Below are positions 1 to 5,314 of a stretch of DNA of 8,983 bases, in pieces; position 1 is the stretch's first letter; the number at the start of each line of letters is the position of its first letter. The translations under genes and the position numbers were made by a program. Origin of the DNA: Geminicoccaceae bacterium (GTDB taxonomy: Bacteria; Pseudomonadota; Alphaproteobacteria; Geminicoccales; Geminicoccaceae); the NCBI GenBank assembly GCA_020446285.1, contig JAGREZ010000119.1, positions 1-8,983 on the forward strand, given 5' to 3'. The notes beneath the pieces were generated by a model. It saw only the letters and a program-made list of their open reading frames with translations, was not told the origin of the DNA and searched no databases.

Positions 1-641
1 CCGAACATTTCCGCGACCGCGGCGAGCGGGTTCTGCTGCTGTTCGACAGTGTGACCCGCTATGCGCGCGCGCTTCGCGAAATCGGTCTTGCACGCGGAGA
101 ACCGCCGGCACGTCAGGGCTTCCCGCCATCTGTCTTCGCAAGCCTTCCGGAGCTCTTCGAGCGGGCCGGTTGTGGCGAGCGCGGCTCCATCACCGCGTTC
201 TATACCGTGCTGGTCGAGGATGACGAGGTCGCGGATCCCATAGCCGAGGAAGTCCGCTCGCTCCTCGACGGTCATATCGTGCTCTCGCGAAAACTCGCGG
301 CACAGGGCCAGTACCCCTCCATCGACGTGCTGGAAAGCACGAGCCGCGTGATGAATCGCATCGTCAGCGAAGATCATGACGGCGCCGCGCGTTTCCTCCG
401 CCAGCTACTTTCCGCCTGGCGGGAAAACGAAATCCTGATCCGCCTCGGCGAATACCGTCCGGGCGGCGATCCATTGCTCGACGAGGCCGTCGCCAAGATC
501 GACGGAATCCAGGAGTTTCTGGGCGAAACGGGCGGGTTCGACACGATGCTGGACCGTCTGTTCGAACTCGCGGCACCGCCCGGAGAGGATGGCACATCCG
601 CCGCCGATGACAGTCCCCCCGACGACCCGGGAGATAGCTAG
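1..641 (+). CDS. sctN: T3SS ATPase SctN, C-terminal part (5' end outside window)
   Basis: This is the hexameric ATPase at the cytoplasmic base of the injectisome, which strips chaperones from substrates and unfolds them before export. The frame is open from the first base (first full codon at 3), so about 212 residues of a usual roughly 440 are visible; the Walker A half lies upstream. The Walker B strand [13 protein letters not shown] has its Asp at 45-47. Downstream come the family signatures [45 protein letters not shown] and [10 protein letters not shown]; by family knowledge the Arg at 345-347 is the likely arginine finger. FliI shares these motifs, but the following sctO-sctQ-sctR genes make SctN the better call. 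The last 20 or so residues form a Pro/Asp/Glu-rich acidic tail ([20 protein letters not shown]) that looks like a disordered extension. The TAG stop lies 3 nt before the sctO start. Confidence 0.95.
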   Translation, partial: EHFRDRGERVLLLFDSVTRYARALREIGLARGEPPARQGFPPSVFASLPELFERAGCGERGSITAFYTVLVEDDEVADPIAEEVRSLLDGHIVLSRKLAAQGQYPSIDVLESTSRVMNRIVSEDHDGAARFLRQLLSAWRENEILIRLGEYRPGGDPLLDEAVAKIDGIQEFLGETGGFDTMLDRLFELAAPPGEDGTSAADDSPPDDPGDS

Positions 642-644
642 CGA

Positions 645-1139
645 ATGGCACAGATGCCTCTTGCAACATTGCTGAACCTGCGACGCCGGCGCGAGCAGGC
701 CGCACATGCAGCCTTCGCCACCTGTCGCCACCAGACCCGGCAGGCACAGGCCGAACTCGACGCGACGATTGCCGAACTTGCGGAACATCGTCGTCTTTGC
801 CGCGAGCGCGAGGAGCGTTTTCGCCTCAAGGTCACCGGCAGGCGGGTGCGGTCGCTGACAATGGAACTGTTCCGTCTCGATCTCGAGTCGATGCAGATAC
901 AGACCGAGCTGCTGCAAAACCACGTCCAGTCCCGTCGCAAGCATCTCGCGGCCGCCGAGCAGGCGCTCGAGGTCGCACGAGGATCATGGCAGCGCAGCCG
1001 CCGCGATCTCGAACGGATCGATCAGCTTTTCCACCGTGAAAGACTGGCAGATCGCCGTGTCAGGGAACGGCTTGCCGAGGACCGGATCGAGGAGATGGCG
1101 GGTTTCGCATCTCCGCAATTCCCCGGACAATGGCGATGA
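645..1139 (+). CDS. sctO: T3SS central-stalk protein SctO (YscO/FliJ-like)
   Basis: A 164-residue, highly charged, almost wholly helical protein rich in Arg, Glu, Gln, Leu and Ala. Heptad-like stretches cover about residues 10-60 and 75-150, as expected for the antiparallel coiled coil of SctO/FliJ. In that family the protein sits in the pore of the SctN hexamer and links ATPase rotation to the export gate protein SctV. Length and position, directly after sctN, match the family. Sequence conservation in SctO is always low, so the call rests on size, coiled-coil character and gene order. The start at 645 has a GGGAG (629-633) 11 nt upstream; ATG at 654 is an in-frame alternative. The TGA stop overlaps the start of sctQ. 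No separate SctP-like ruler gene follows. Confidence 0.85.
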   Translation: MAQMPLATLLNLRRRREQAAHAAFATCRHQTRQAQAELDATIAELAEHRRLCREREERFRLKVTGRRVRSLTMELFRLDLESMQIQTELLQNHVQSRRKHLAAAEQALEVARGSWQRSRRDLERIDQLFHRERLADRRVRERLAEDRIEEMAGFASPQFPGQWR

Positions 1140-2311
1140 CCGGGCACCGTCTCCTTCCCCCGGAGGAGGGGTTGCGGCTGGAGCCCTTCAGGCCGCGCGG
1201 GATCACCGTGCGGGAGGCCCGACTGAGACGTGTCCTGTATCGCAACAGGAGGGCCTTCGAGACGCGGATCGGCGAAGGGCGTCTTCGCCTGCGGCCGGTT
1301 GCACGCACGAGCCTGCGCGAGGGACATGGATTCGATCTGGAGATCGGCGGAATTCCGGCCCGGATCGTCATGGATCGTCCGCTGCATCACCGCCTGCTCG
1401 AACATGCGCGAACGGACCTGCCCTTCCTCGGACTTGCACCCGCCATCGAGGGAATGGTCCTGGAACGGCTGTTCGAACACGCCCTGCCCAATGTCGAACG
1501 ACATCTCGGGACCGTCCGGACGGGCACCGCCCCGGCATCGGCGGAACGTGAACCGATCGAACATGCGCCGATCGGGCTCGAGCCGATCGGCCGCCCGTCG
1601 GACGACCATGCCGCTGGCGGTCACAGGGTCCGCCGCGATTTCATGGTGCGGATCAATGACGAACAGACTTGGTTTCTCGCGCTGTTCGCACCACCGGAGC
1701 TCATCGAGAGGATCGATGGCATATGGCGCCGACAGCCGGTCATTCGCCGGCGCATGACGGGACTGCCGATGACCATGGCGCTGAGAACGATGCGCACGAG
1801 CCTCGGGCATGCGGCCATCTTCGATCTCGCACCGGGAGATATCGTCTTCGCCGATGCGGCGCCTGCCGAACAGGGGTGCTTTCTCGGTGTGATCGAAAAT
1901 GCGCTTGCCGTTCCGCTGCGTGTCGACGGCAACCGGCTGAGGGCGCAGTCGCCGGCGCTGGCGTTTCCGCAAATTCCTTCCCCATGGCAACCAATGATCG
2001 AGGATCTGATGTCGGACGATATGGATCGGGACGATGACCTGGCATGGGGCGACGTGCCTGTGGATCTCGTGTTCGAACTGCTGCGGCTGCGCATGCCGCT
2101 GAAACAGTTGCAGTCGCTTGAAGCCGGCTATGTGCTGGAACTCGACCGGCCGCTCAGCGAAGCCGTGGACATTCGCGTTCACGGCAAGCGGATCGGCCGC
2201 GGCGAGCTCGTGGTGGTCCAGGACAGGCTGGGTGTGCGGATCGTCACGCTCAACGGACCGGCCGTGGACGGATCCCCGGATGACGACAGGGAATCTGGTC
2301 TCCGGTCATGA
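1130..2311 (+). CDS. sctQ: T3SS cytoplasmic ring / sorting-platform protein SctQ
   Basis: A 393-residue protein of the YscQ/HrcQ/SpaO family, which forms the cytoplasmic pods of the sorting platform and recruits substrates and the SctN-SctL ATPase complex. The clearest domain is the C-terminal SpoA (FliN-like) domain at about residues 308-374, starting DVPVDLVFELLRLRMPLKQL and including VDIRVHGKRIGRGELVVVQD and GVRIVTL. A second, weaker SpoA-like region lies at about 212-275 (ALRTMRTSLGHAAIFDLAPG then GCFLGVIEN). The N-terminal 200 residues are Arg-rich and divergent, as usual for SctQ. A flagellum would have separate FliM and FliN. ATG at 1130 is used; ATG at 1136 forms an ATGA overlap with the sctO stop and is equally possible. 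Neither has a clear ribosome binding site, so translation is probably coupled. A possible internal start near 2009 is listed separately. Confidence 0.9.
   Translation: MAMTGHRLLPPEEGLRLEPFRPRGITVREARLRRVLYRNRRAFETRIGEGRLRLRPVARTSLREGHGFDLEIGGIPARIVMDRPLHHRLLEHARTDLPFLGLAPAIEGMVLERLFEHALPNVERHLGTVRTGTAPASAEREPIEHAPIGLEPIGRPSDDHAAGGHRVRRDFMVRINDEQTWFLALFAPPELIERIDGIWRRQPVIRRRMTGLPMTMALRTMRTSLGHAAIFDLAPGDIVFADAAPAEQGCFLGVIENALAVPLRVDGNRLRAQSPALAFPQIPSPWQPMIEDLMSDDMDRDDDLAWGDVPVDLVFELLRLRMPLKQLQSLEAGYVLELDRPLSEAVDIRVHGKRIGRGELVVVQDRLGVRIVTLNGPAVDGSPDDDRESGLRS
2000..2004 (+). promoter_or_regulatory. Possible internal ribosome binding site in sctQ
   Basis: GAGGA lies 4 nt upstream of an in-frame ATG at 2009 inside sctQ. 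The spacing is slightly short. It falls just before the C-terminal SpoA domain, where several characterised sctQ genes have an internal start. Confidence 0.35.
2009..2311 (+). CDS. Possible internally initiated short form of SctQ (SctQ-C)
   Basis: Translation from ATG 2009, in frame with sctQ (residue 294), would give a 100-residue protein beginning MSDDMDRDDD and containing the entire C-terminal SpoA domain. In Yersinia YscQ, Salmonella SpaO and some other systems an internal start yields a product of about this size that binds full-length SctQ and is needed for assembly or stability. Here the sequence shows an in-frame ATG with GAGGA upstream, an acidic linker and a domain boundary. Whether it is used is inference. 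ATG codons at 1994 and 2021 are also in frame. Confidence 0.35.
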   Translation: MSDDMDRDDDLAWGDVPVDLVFELLRLRMPLKQLQSLEAGYVLELDRPLSEAVDIRVHGKRIGRGELVVVQDRLGVRIVTLNGPAVDGSPDDDRESGLRS

Positions 2312-2961
2312 TGAATCTGCCCGATCCGTTCACGCTCGTCGTCGTCCTGCTGCTCGTCGGTCTCGTGCCGTTCGCGGTCGTGATGATGACGGCGTTCGTG
2401 AAAGTGGTGGTGGTGCTCTTCCTCCTGCGCAATGCGCTCGGCCTTCAGCAAACGCCGCCCAATCTCCTGCTCTACGGCATCGCGGTCGTTTTCACGGCTT
2501 TCGTGCTGGCACCGGTATTCTACGAAATTGCCGACATTCTCGGATCACAGGATGTCTCCATCGAAACAGCCGCCGGCTGGAAGGATGCTGCGGCGCGGGC
2601 GGCGGTCCCGGTCAAGGGTTTCCTCACACGTTTCGCGGAACCCGAGGAAACGACGTTCTTCATTCAGGCGACGGAACAGCTCTGGCCACCGGAAATGCAG
2701 GCTGAGGCGGACGAGCAGGATATACTGATCCTCGTTCCGGCCTTCGTCGTCAGTGAACTCACGCGCGCCTTCGAGATCGGCTTTCTCATCTATCTGCCAT
2801 TCATCGCCATCGACCTCGTAGTCTCCAACGTGTTGCTGGCTCTCGGCATGATGATGGTCTCGCCGATGATGATTTCCCTGCCCATAAAGCTGTTGCTGTT
2901 CGTCTCGCTCGATGGCTGGTCGAAACTGATGCACGGTCTCGTGCTGACCTACAGCGGATGA
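2308..2961 (+). CDS. sctR: T3SS export-gate protein SctR (YscR/FliP family)
   Basis: A 217-residue membrane protein, the most conserved member of the SctR5S4T1 export gate through which unfolded substrates enter the secretion channel. Family signatures are near-perfect: AFVKVVVVLFLLRNALGLQQ followed by TPPN, then PFIAIDLVVSNVLLALGMMM, VSPMMISLPIKLLLF and DGW near the C-terminus. Hydrophobic segments lie at about residues 9-32, 50-72, 152-185 and 188-212, with a periplasmic polar region at about 75-145. Length is typical. There is no obvious cleavable signal peptide, as usual for SctR, unlike many FliP. The ATG at 2308 overlaps the sctQ stop (ATGA); ATG 2311 is the next codon. Coupled translation with sctQ is likely. 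Confidence 0.97.
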   Translation: MMNLPDPFTLVVVLLLVGLVPFAVVMMTAFVKVVVVLFLLRNALGLQQTPPNLLLYGIAVVFTAFVLAPVFYEIADILGSQDVSIETAAGWKDAAARAAVPVKGFLTRFAEPEETTFFIQATEQLWPPEMQAEADEQDILILVPAFVVSELTRAFEIGFLIYLPFIAIDLVVSNVLLALGMMMVSPMMISLPIKLLLFVSLDGWSKLMHGLVLTYSG

Positions 2962-2966
2962 AGGAG
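2961..2966 (+). promoter_or_regulatory. Ribosome binding site of sctS
   Basis: AAGGAG, 5 nt before the sctS ATG at 2972, overlaps the last base of the sctR stop codon. It is the clearest Shine-Dalgarno sequence in the T3SS operon, where most other starts rely on overlap. Confidence 0.75.
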
Positions 2967-2971
2967 CCCGC

Positions 2972-3241
2972 ATGAACGAGAGTTCCATCCTCTACCATGC
3001 GACCGTGACCCTCTATCTCGTCATGGTGCTTTCGCTGCCTCCGCTCGGTGCCGCGACGATCATCGGCCTGGTCGTGGGCGTATTGCAGGCTCTCACACAG
3101 ATTCAGGACCAGACCCTGTCCTTCGCGCTCAAGCTCATCGGCGTCATCCTGACGCTGGTGATTTCGGCGGGCTGGCTCGGCAGTCAGCTCTACGGCTTCG
3201 GGCTTCAGGTGTTCACCGAGTTTCCGATGCTCACACGTTAG
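2972..3241 (+). CDS. sctS: T3SS export-gate protein SctS (YscS/FliQ family)
   Basis: An 89-residue protein with two hydrophobic hairpin helices, at about residues 12-38 and 50-76. In the family, four copies wrap the SctR5-SctT1 core to complete the helical export gate. Recognisable family features are the Leu-rich first helix with LSLPPLGAATIIGLVVGVLQ, then the polar turn ALTQIQDQTLSFALKL and the second hydrophobic helix. Size and position between sctR and sctT are as expected. The gene starts 10 nt after the sctR stop with a good Shine-Dalgarno sequence. It ends in TAG, 5 nt before the sctT start. Confidence 0.96.
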   Translation: MNESSILYHATVTLYLVMVLSLPPLGAATIIGLVVGVLQALTQIQDQTLSFALKLIGVILTLVISAGWLGSQLYGFGLQVFTEFPMLTR

Positions 3242-3246
3242 GCAAC

Positions 3247-4074
3247 ATGCAGGAGATCCCGAACGGCCTGCTCGGCGGTATCGATCCGCCCGAACTGCTC
3301 TGGTCCATCGGGCTTGCCGGTGCACGCATGGCGGCGCTCTTCGCAATCCTGCCGATCATGGGACGAACCGGGCTGCAGGGCTTCGTCCGCAACGGCATCG
3401 TCCTCTCGCTCAGCCTTCCCGTCATCCCGATGGTCCTCGCCGATATCCAGACAAGCGGCCTGCCGGGCGCGCTCGTTCTTCTGGCGCTGCTGCTCAAGGA
3501 AGCGCTGATCGGTATCGTGATCGGCCTTGTCGTCTCCTTTCCCATCTTCGCCATGCAGATGGCCGGTGGTGTTCTCGACATGCAGCGCGGTGCGATGATG
3601 GCGACCGAGGCCACCGATCCGGGCAACGAGGCCACACTCACCGGAGGTTTCCTGTCGATGATCCTCATTACCTACATGATGGTCTCGGGCGCATTTCTCG
3701 CGGTGATCGACGGCGTGATGCAGAGCCTCTCGATCTGGCCACCGCTTGCGGCATTGCCGACACTGTCCACCGGATCGCTCGGCGAGATCTTCGCCTTTCT
3801 CGACCGGCTGATGCAGGCAGCGATCCTGATCGCGGCACCGCTGCTGATCGCCATGGTCGCGACCGAGATCGCACTCGCGATCACGACGCGCTTCGCGCCG
3901 ACGCTCAACGTCTTCGTGCTCGCGCTCGCGGTCAAGAGCCTCGTGCTGTTCATCATCATGCCGCTCTATATGGGCTTGCTCGGCGATCAGGCGGGCAATC
4001 TGGTCGAGGTGATCGCGAATATCGTCCCGCAGATGCACCTTTTTCTCGATGCCGGCGGAACCCGTGGACCATGA
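3247..4074 (+). CDS. sctT: T3SS export-gate protein SctT (YscT/FliR family)
   Basis: A 275-residue, strongly hydrophobic protein with about six long nonpolar segments. It is the single-copy subunit that plugs and completes the SctR5S4T1 export gate and contacts SctU. Family-like stretches include GARMAALFAILPIMGRTGLQ, LLKEALIGIVIGLVV, the polar loop MAGGVLDMQRGAMMATEATD (the usual G-x-x-D-x-Q-R-G region) and TRFAPTLNVFVLALAVKSLV near the C-terminus. Length is usual for the family. A weak TAGG 4 nt before the ATG may serve as ribosome binding site. The stop overlaps the sctU start in an ATGA, so the two membrane partners are probably co-translated. Confidence 0.96.
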   Translation: MQEIPNGLLGGIDPPELLWSIGLAGARMAALFAILPIMGRTGLQGFVRNGIVLSLSLPVIPMVLADIQTSGLPGALVLLALLLKEALIGIVIGLVVSFPIFAMQMAGGVLDMQRGAMMATEATDPGNEATLTGGFLSMILITYMMVSGAFLAVIDGVMQSLSIWPPLAALPTLSTGSLGEIFAFLDRLMQAAILIAAPLLIAMVATEIALAITTRFAPTLNVFVLALAVKSLVLFIIMPLYMGLLGDQAGNLVEVIANIVPQMHLFLDAGGTRGP

Positions 4075-5138
4075 GCGAGGACAGCGAGGAAAAGACGGAG
4101 CCGCCGACAAAGCGCAAGCTCGAGGACGCCCGCAAGAAGGGACAGATCGCGCAGAGCAAGGATGTCGTCACGGTCATGCTTACCGTGACCATCGCCGCCT
4201 ATCTGTGGTTTTCCGCAAGCGCCATTTCCGAGCGGTTGGGCGGGCTCTTCATAAGCATGGGGCGTCTGTCGGAACATCCCTTCGACGAGGTGATCGGTGA
4301 AGCGCTCGAGGAAACGCTCGATGTGGGGACGCTGGTGGTTGCACCGGTTCTCGTTCTCATCGTGCTGGTCGTGACGATCACGAGTGCTGTCGCCAACAAG
4401 GGTCTGCTCTTCGCGGTCGATCCGCTCCTGCCGAAATTCGACAAGGTCAATCCGGCGAAGGGGCTTCAGCGCCTCTTCTCACTCAAGAATCTCATCGAGG
4501 CACTGAAATCGACGATCAAGATCGCAGCCATCTGCGTCATCGCCTGGCTGGTCCTGCGTGCCTGGCTGGCCGATCTTCTCGTGGCGCCCGGCTGCGGTTC
4601 CGACTGCATGTTCGAGGTCGCGCGCTGGATCTTCCTGATGATGCTCGGAACCATCTCCCTTCTCTTTCTGCTCTTCGCGTTCTTCGACCACATGCTGCAG
4701 ATCTGGCTCTTCCATCGCGAAATGCGGATGTCCAAGACGGAGCTGAAACGCCAGCACAAGGATCAGGAAGGCGATCCGCTCATCAAGAGCCATCGGCGAT
4801 CGCTCGCCCGGGATCTCGTCTCGGCACTTCCGGATGAGGGGATCGGCCAGACCACGGTCGTCATCAATGACGGGCTCGATCTTGCCATCGGCCTTCGTTA
4901 TGTGCCGAGCGAACAGGCACCGCCCGCGATCGTCACGATCGCCTTCGGTGCCGGCGCCGAACGTTTCATCGATCAGACCGCCGAGCGGGGAATCCAGAGG
5001 GTCGAGCGCCCTGCCCTTGCGCGCAAGCTCGGCGAACAGGGCGAAATCGGTCAGGCCGTGCCGCGGGAACTGTTCGATGAGGTCGCGCAGGCGATCGCAG
5101 CCGTAACGGCATTGTCCAATCTTGGAATGTCCCGATAG
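4071..5138 (+). CDS. sctU: T3SS switch protein SctU (YscU/FlhB family) with degenerate autocleavage motif
   Basis: A 355-residue member of the family that, with the export gate, changes substrate class from early (needle) to later substrates. The N-terminus EKTEPPTKRKLEDARKKGQI is classic. Four membrane segments follow at about residues 30-50, 85-108, 143-168 and 182-205, with a CGSDC pair (Cys175, Cys179) in the loop before the fourth; a similar Cys pair is, from memory, common in SctU. The cytosolic linker has the usual EGDPLIKSHRR. Where SctU proteins carry NPTH followed by a hydrophobic-Ala-Ile-Gly stretch, this one reads VVINDGLDLAIG. The Asn-Pro-Thr-His positions are Asp267-Gly-Leu-Asp270 (4869-4880), so the normal Asn-Pro cleavage chemistry is not possible. 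The rest of the C-terminal domain (VERPALARKLG, AVPRELFDEVAQAIAAV) is intact and in frame, which argues against decay. The last T3SS gene in the window; TAG at 5136-5138. Confidence 0.95.
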   Translation: MSEDSEEKTEPPTKRKLEDARKKGQIAQSKDVVTVMLTVTIAAYLWFSASAISERLGGLFISMGRLSEHPFDEVIGEALEETLDVGTLVVAPVLVLIVLVVTITSAVANKGLLFAVDPLLPKFDKVNPAKGLQRLFSLKNLIEALKSTIKIAAICVIAWLVLRAWLADLLVAPGCGSDCMFEVARWIFLMMLGTISLLFLLFAFFDHMLQIWLFHREMRMSKTELKRQHKDQEGDPLIKSHRRSLARDLVSALPDEGIGQTTVVINDGLDLAIGLRYVPSEQAPPAIVTIAFGAGAERFIDQTAERGIQRVERPALARKLGEQGEIGQAVPRELFDEVAQAIAAVTALSNLGMSR

Positions 5139-5145
5139 ACAGGAT

Positions 5146-5192
5146 GTTCACCTGAAAGAATGACACAGAACGGAAATCGTTCATCTGCAGGA
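5146..5192 (+). repeat. Imperfect direct repeat, possible regulator site
   Basis: Two 14-nt copies, GTTCACCTGAAAGA at 5146-5159 and GTTCATCTGCAGGA at 5179-5192, differ at three positions and start 33 nt apart, close to three helical turns. They lie upstream of the promoter candidate. Two sites on the same DNA face could bind a dimeric activator. The match is short and may be chance. Confidence 0.3.
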
Positions 5193-5248
5193 TGGATACA
5201 GTGTAGATTGAAAATAGTGATCGCGTGAAAAGTGTATTCTCAAATGTT

Positions 5249-5278
5249 TTGTCAATATTCATGGTCATATCTTGATAC
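5249..5278 (+). promoter_or_regulatory. Candidate sigma70-type promoter for peroxidase gene
   Basis: TTGTCA (5249-5254; 5 of 6 to TTGACA) is followed after 17 nt by TTGATA, or after 18 nt by TGATAC, both poor -10 matches. It lies about 40-65 nt upstream of ATG 5315 in the AT-rich gap. Placement is sensible but the -10 is weak, and an AT-rich sequence makes chance matches likely. Confidence 0.3.
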
Positions 5279-5314
5279 ACACAATAATAAAACTGCACCG
5301 TATCGCCACGACAC

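Larger units (their letters stand above)
5139..5314 (+). other. AT-rich intergenic region between sctU and peroxidase gene
   Basis: These 176 nt contain no convincing gene. Hand counting gives about 36% G+C across 5141-5300, far below the coding DNA on both sides. The region holds an imperfect direct repeat (5146/5179) and a sigma70-like promoter candidate (5249-5278). I looked for a Rho-independent terminator for the sctU operon (GC-rich stem plus T-run) and found only 4-bp stems. No tts-box-like or Hrp-box-like element was recognisable. It is the only sizeable non-coding gap in the window, so it probably carries the control of the downstream gene or genes. Confidence 0.7.

Noticed and set aside
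1022..2182. Minus-strand open frame (386 codons) opposite sctO and sctQ
   Set aside because: The plus strand encodes a recognisable SpoA domain and continuous operon; the minus frame is Arg/His-rich with no motif.
3238..4110. Minus-strand open frame (290 codons) opposite sctT
   Set aside because: Composition is extreme (Asp/Glu/His/Arg-rich), the expected reverse reading of a hydrophobic membrane-protein gene.
1..5138. Flagellar export genes (fliI-fliJ-fliP-fliQ-fliR-flhB)
   Set aside because: SctQ is a single protein carrying both SpoA-like regions, no flagellum-specific gene is present, and the order N-O-Q-R-S-T-U is typical of injectisomes.
5139..5200. Rho-independent terminator after sctU
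   Set aside because: Only 4-bp stems such as CAGG/CCTG or CATC/GATG were found, with no following T-run.
5139..5314. tts box or Hrp box upstream of the peroxidase gene
   Set aside because: No stretch resembling the rhizobial tts box or the GGAAC...CCAC Hrp box was visible in the gap.
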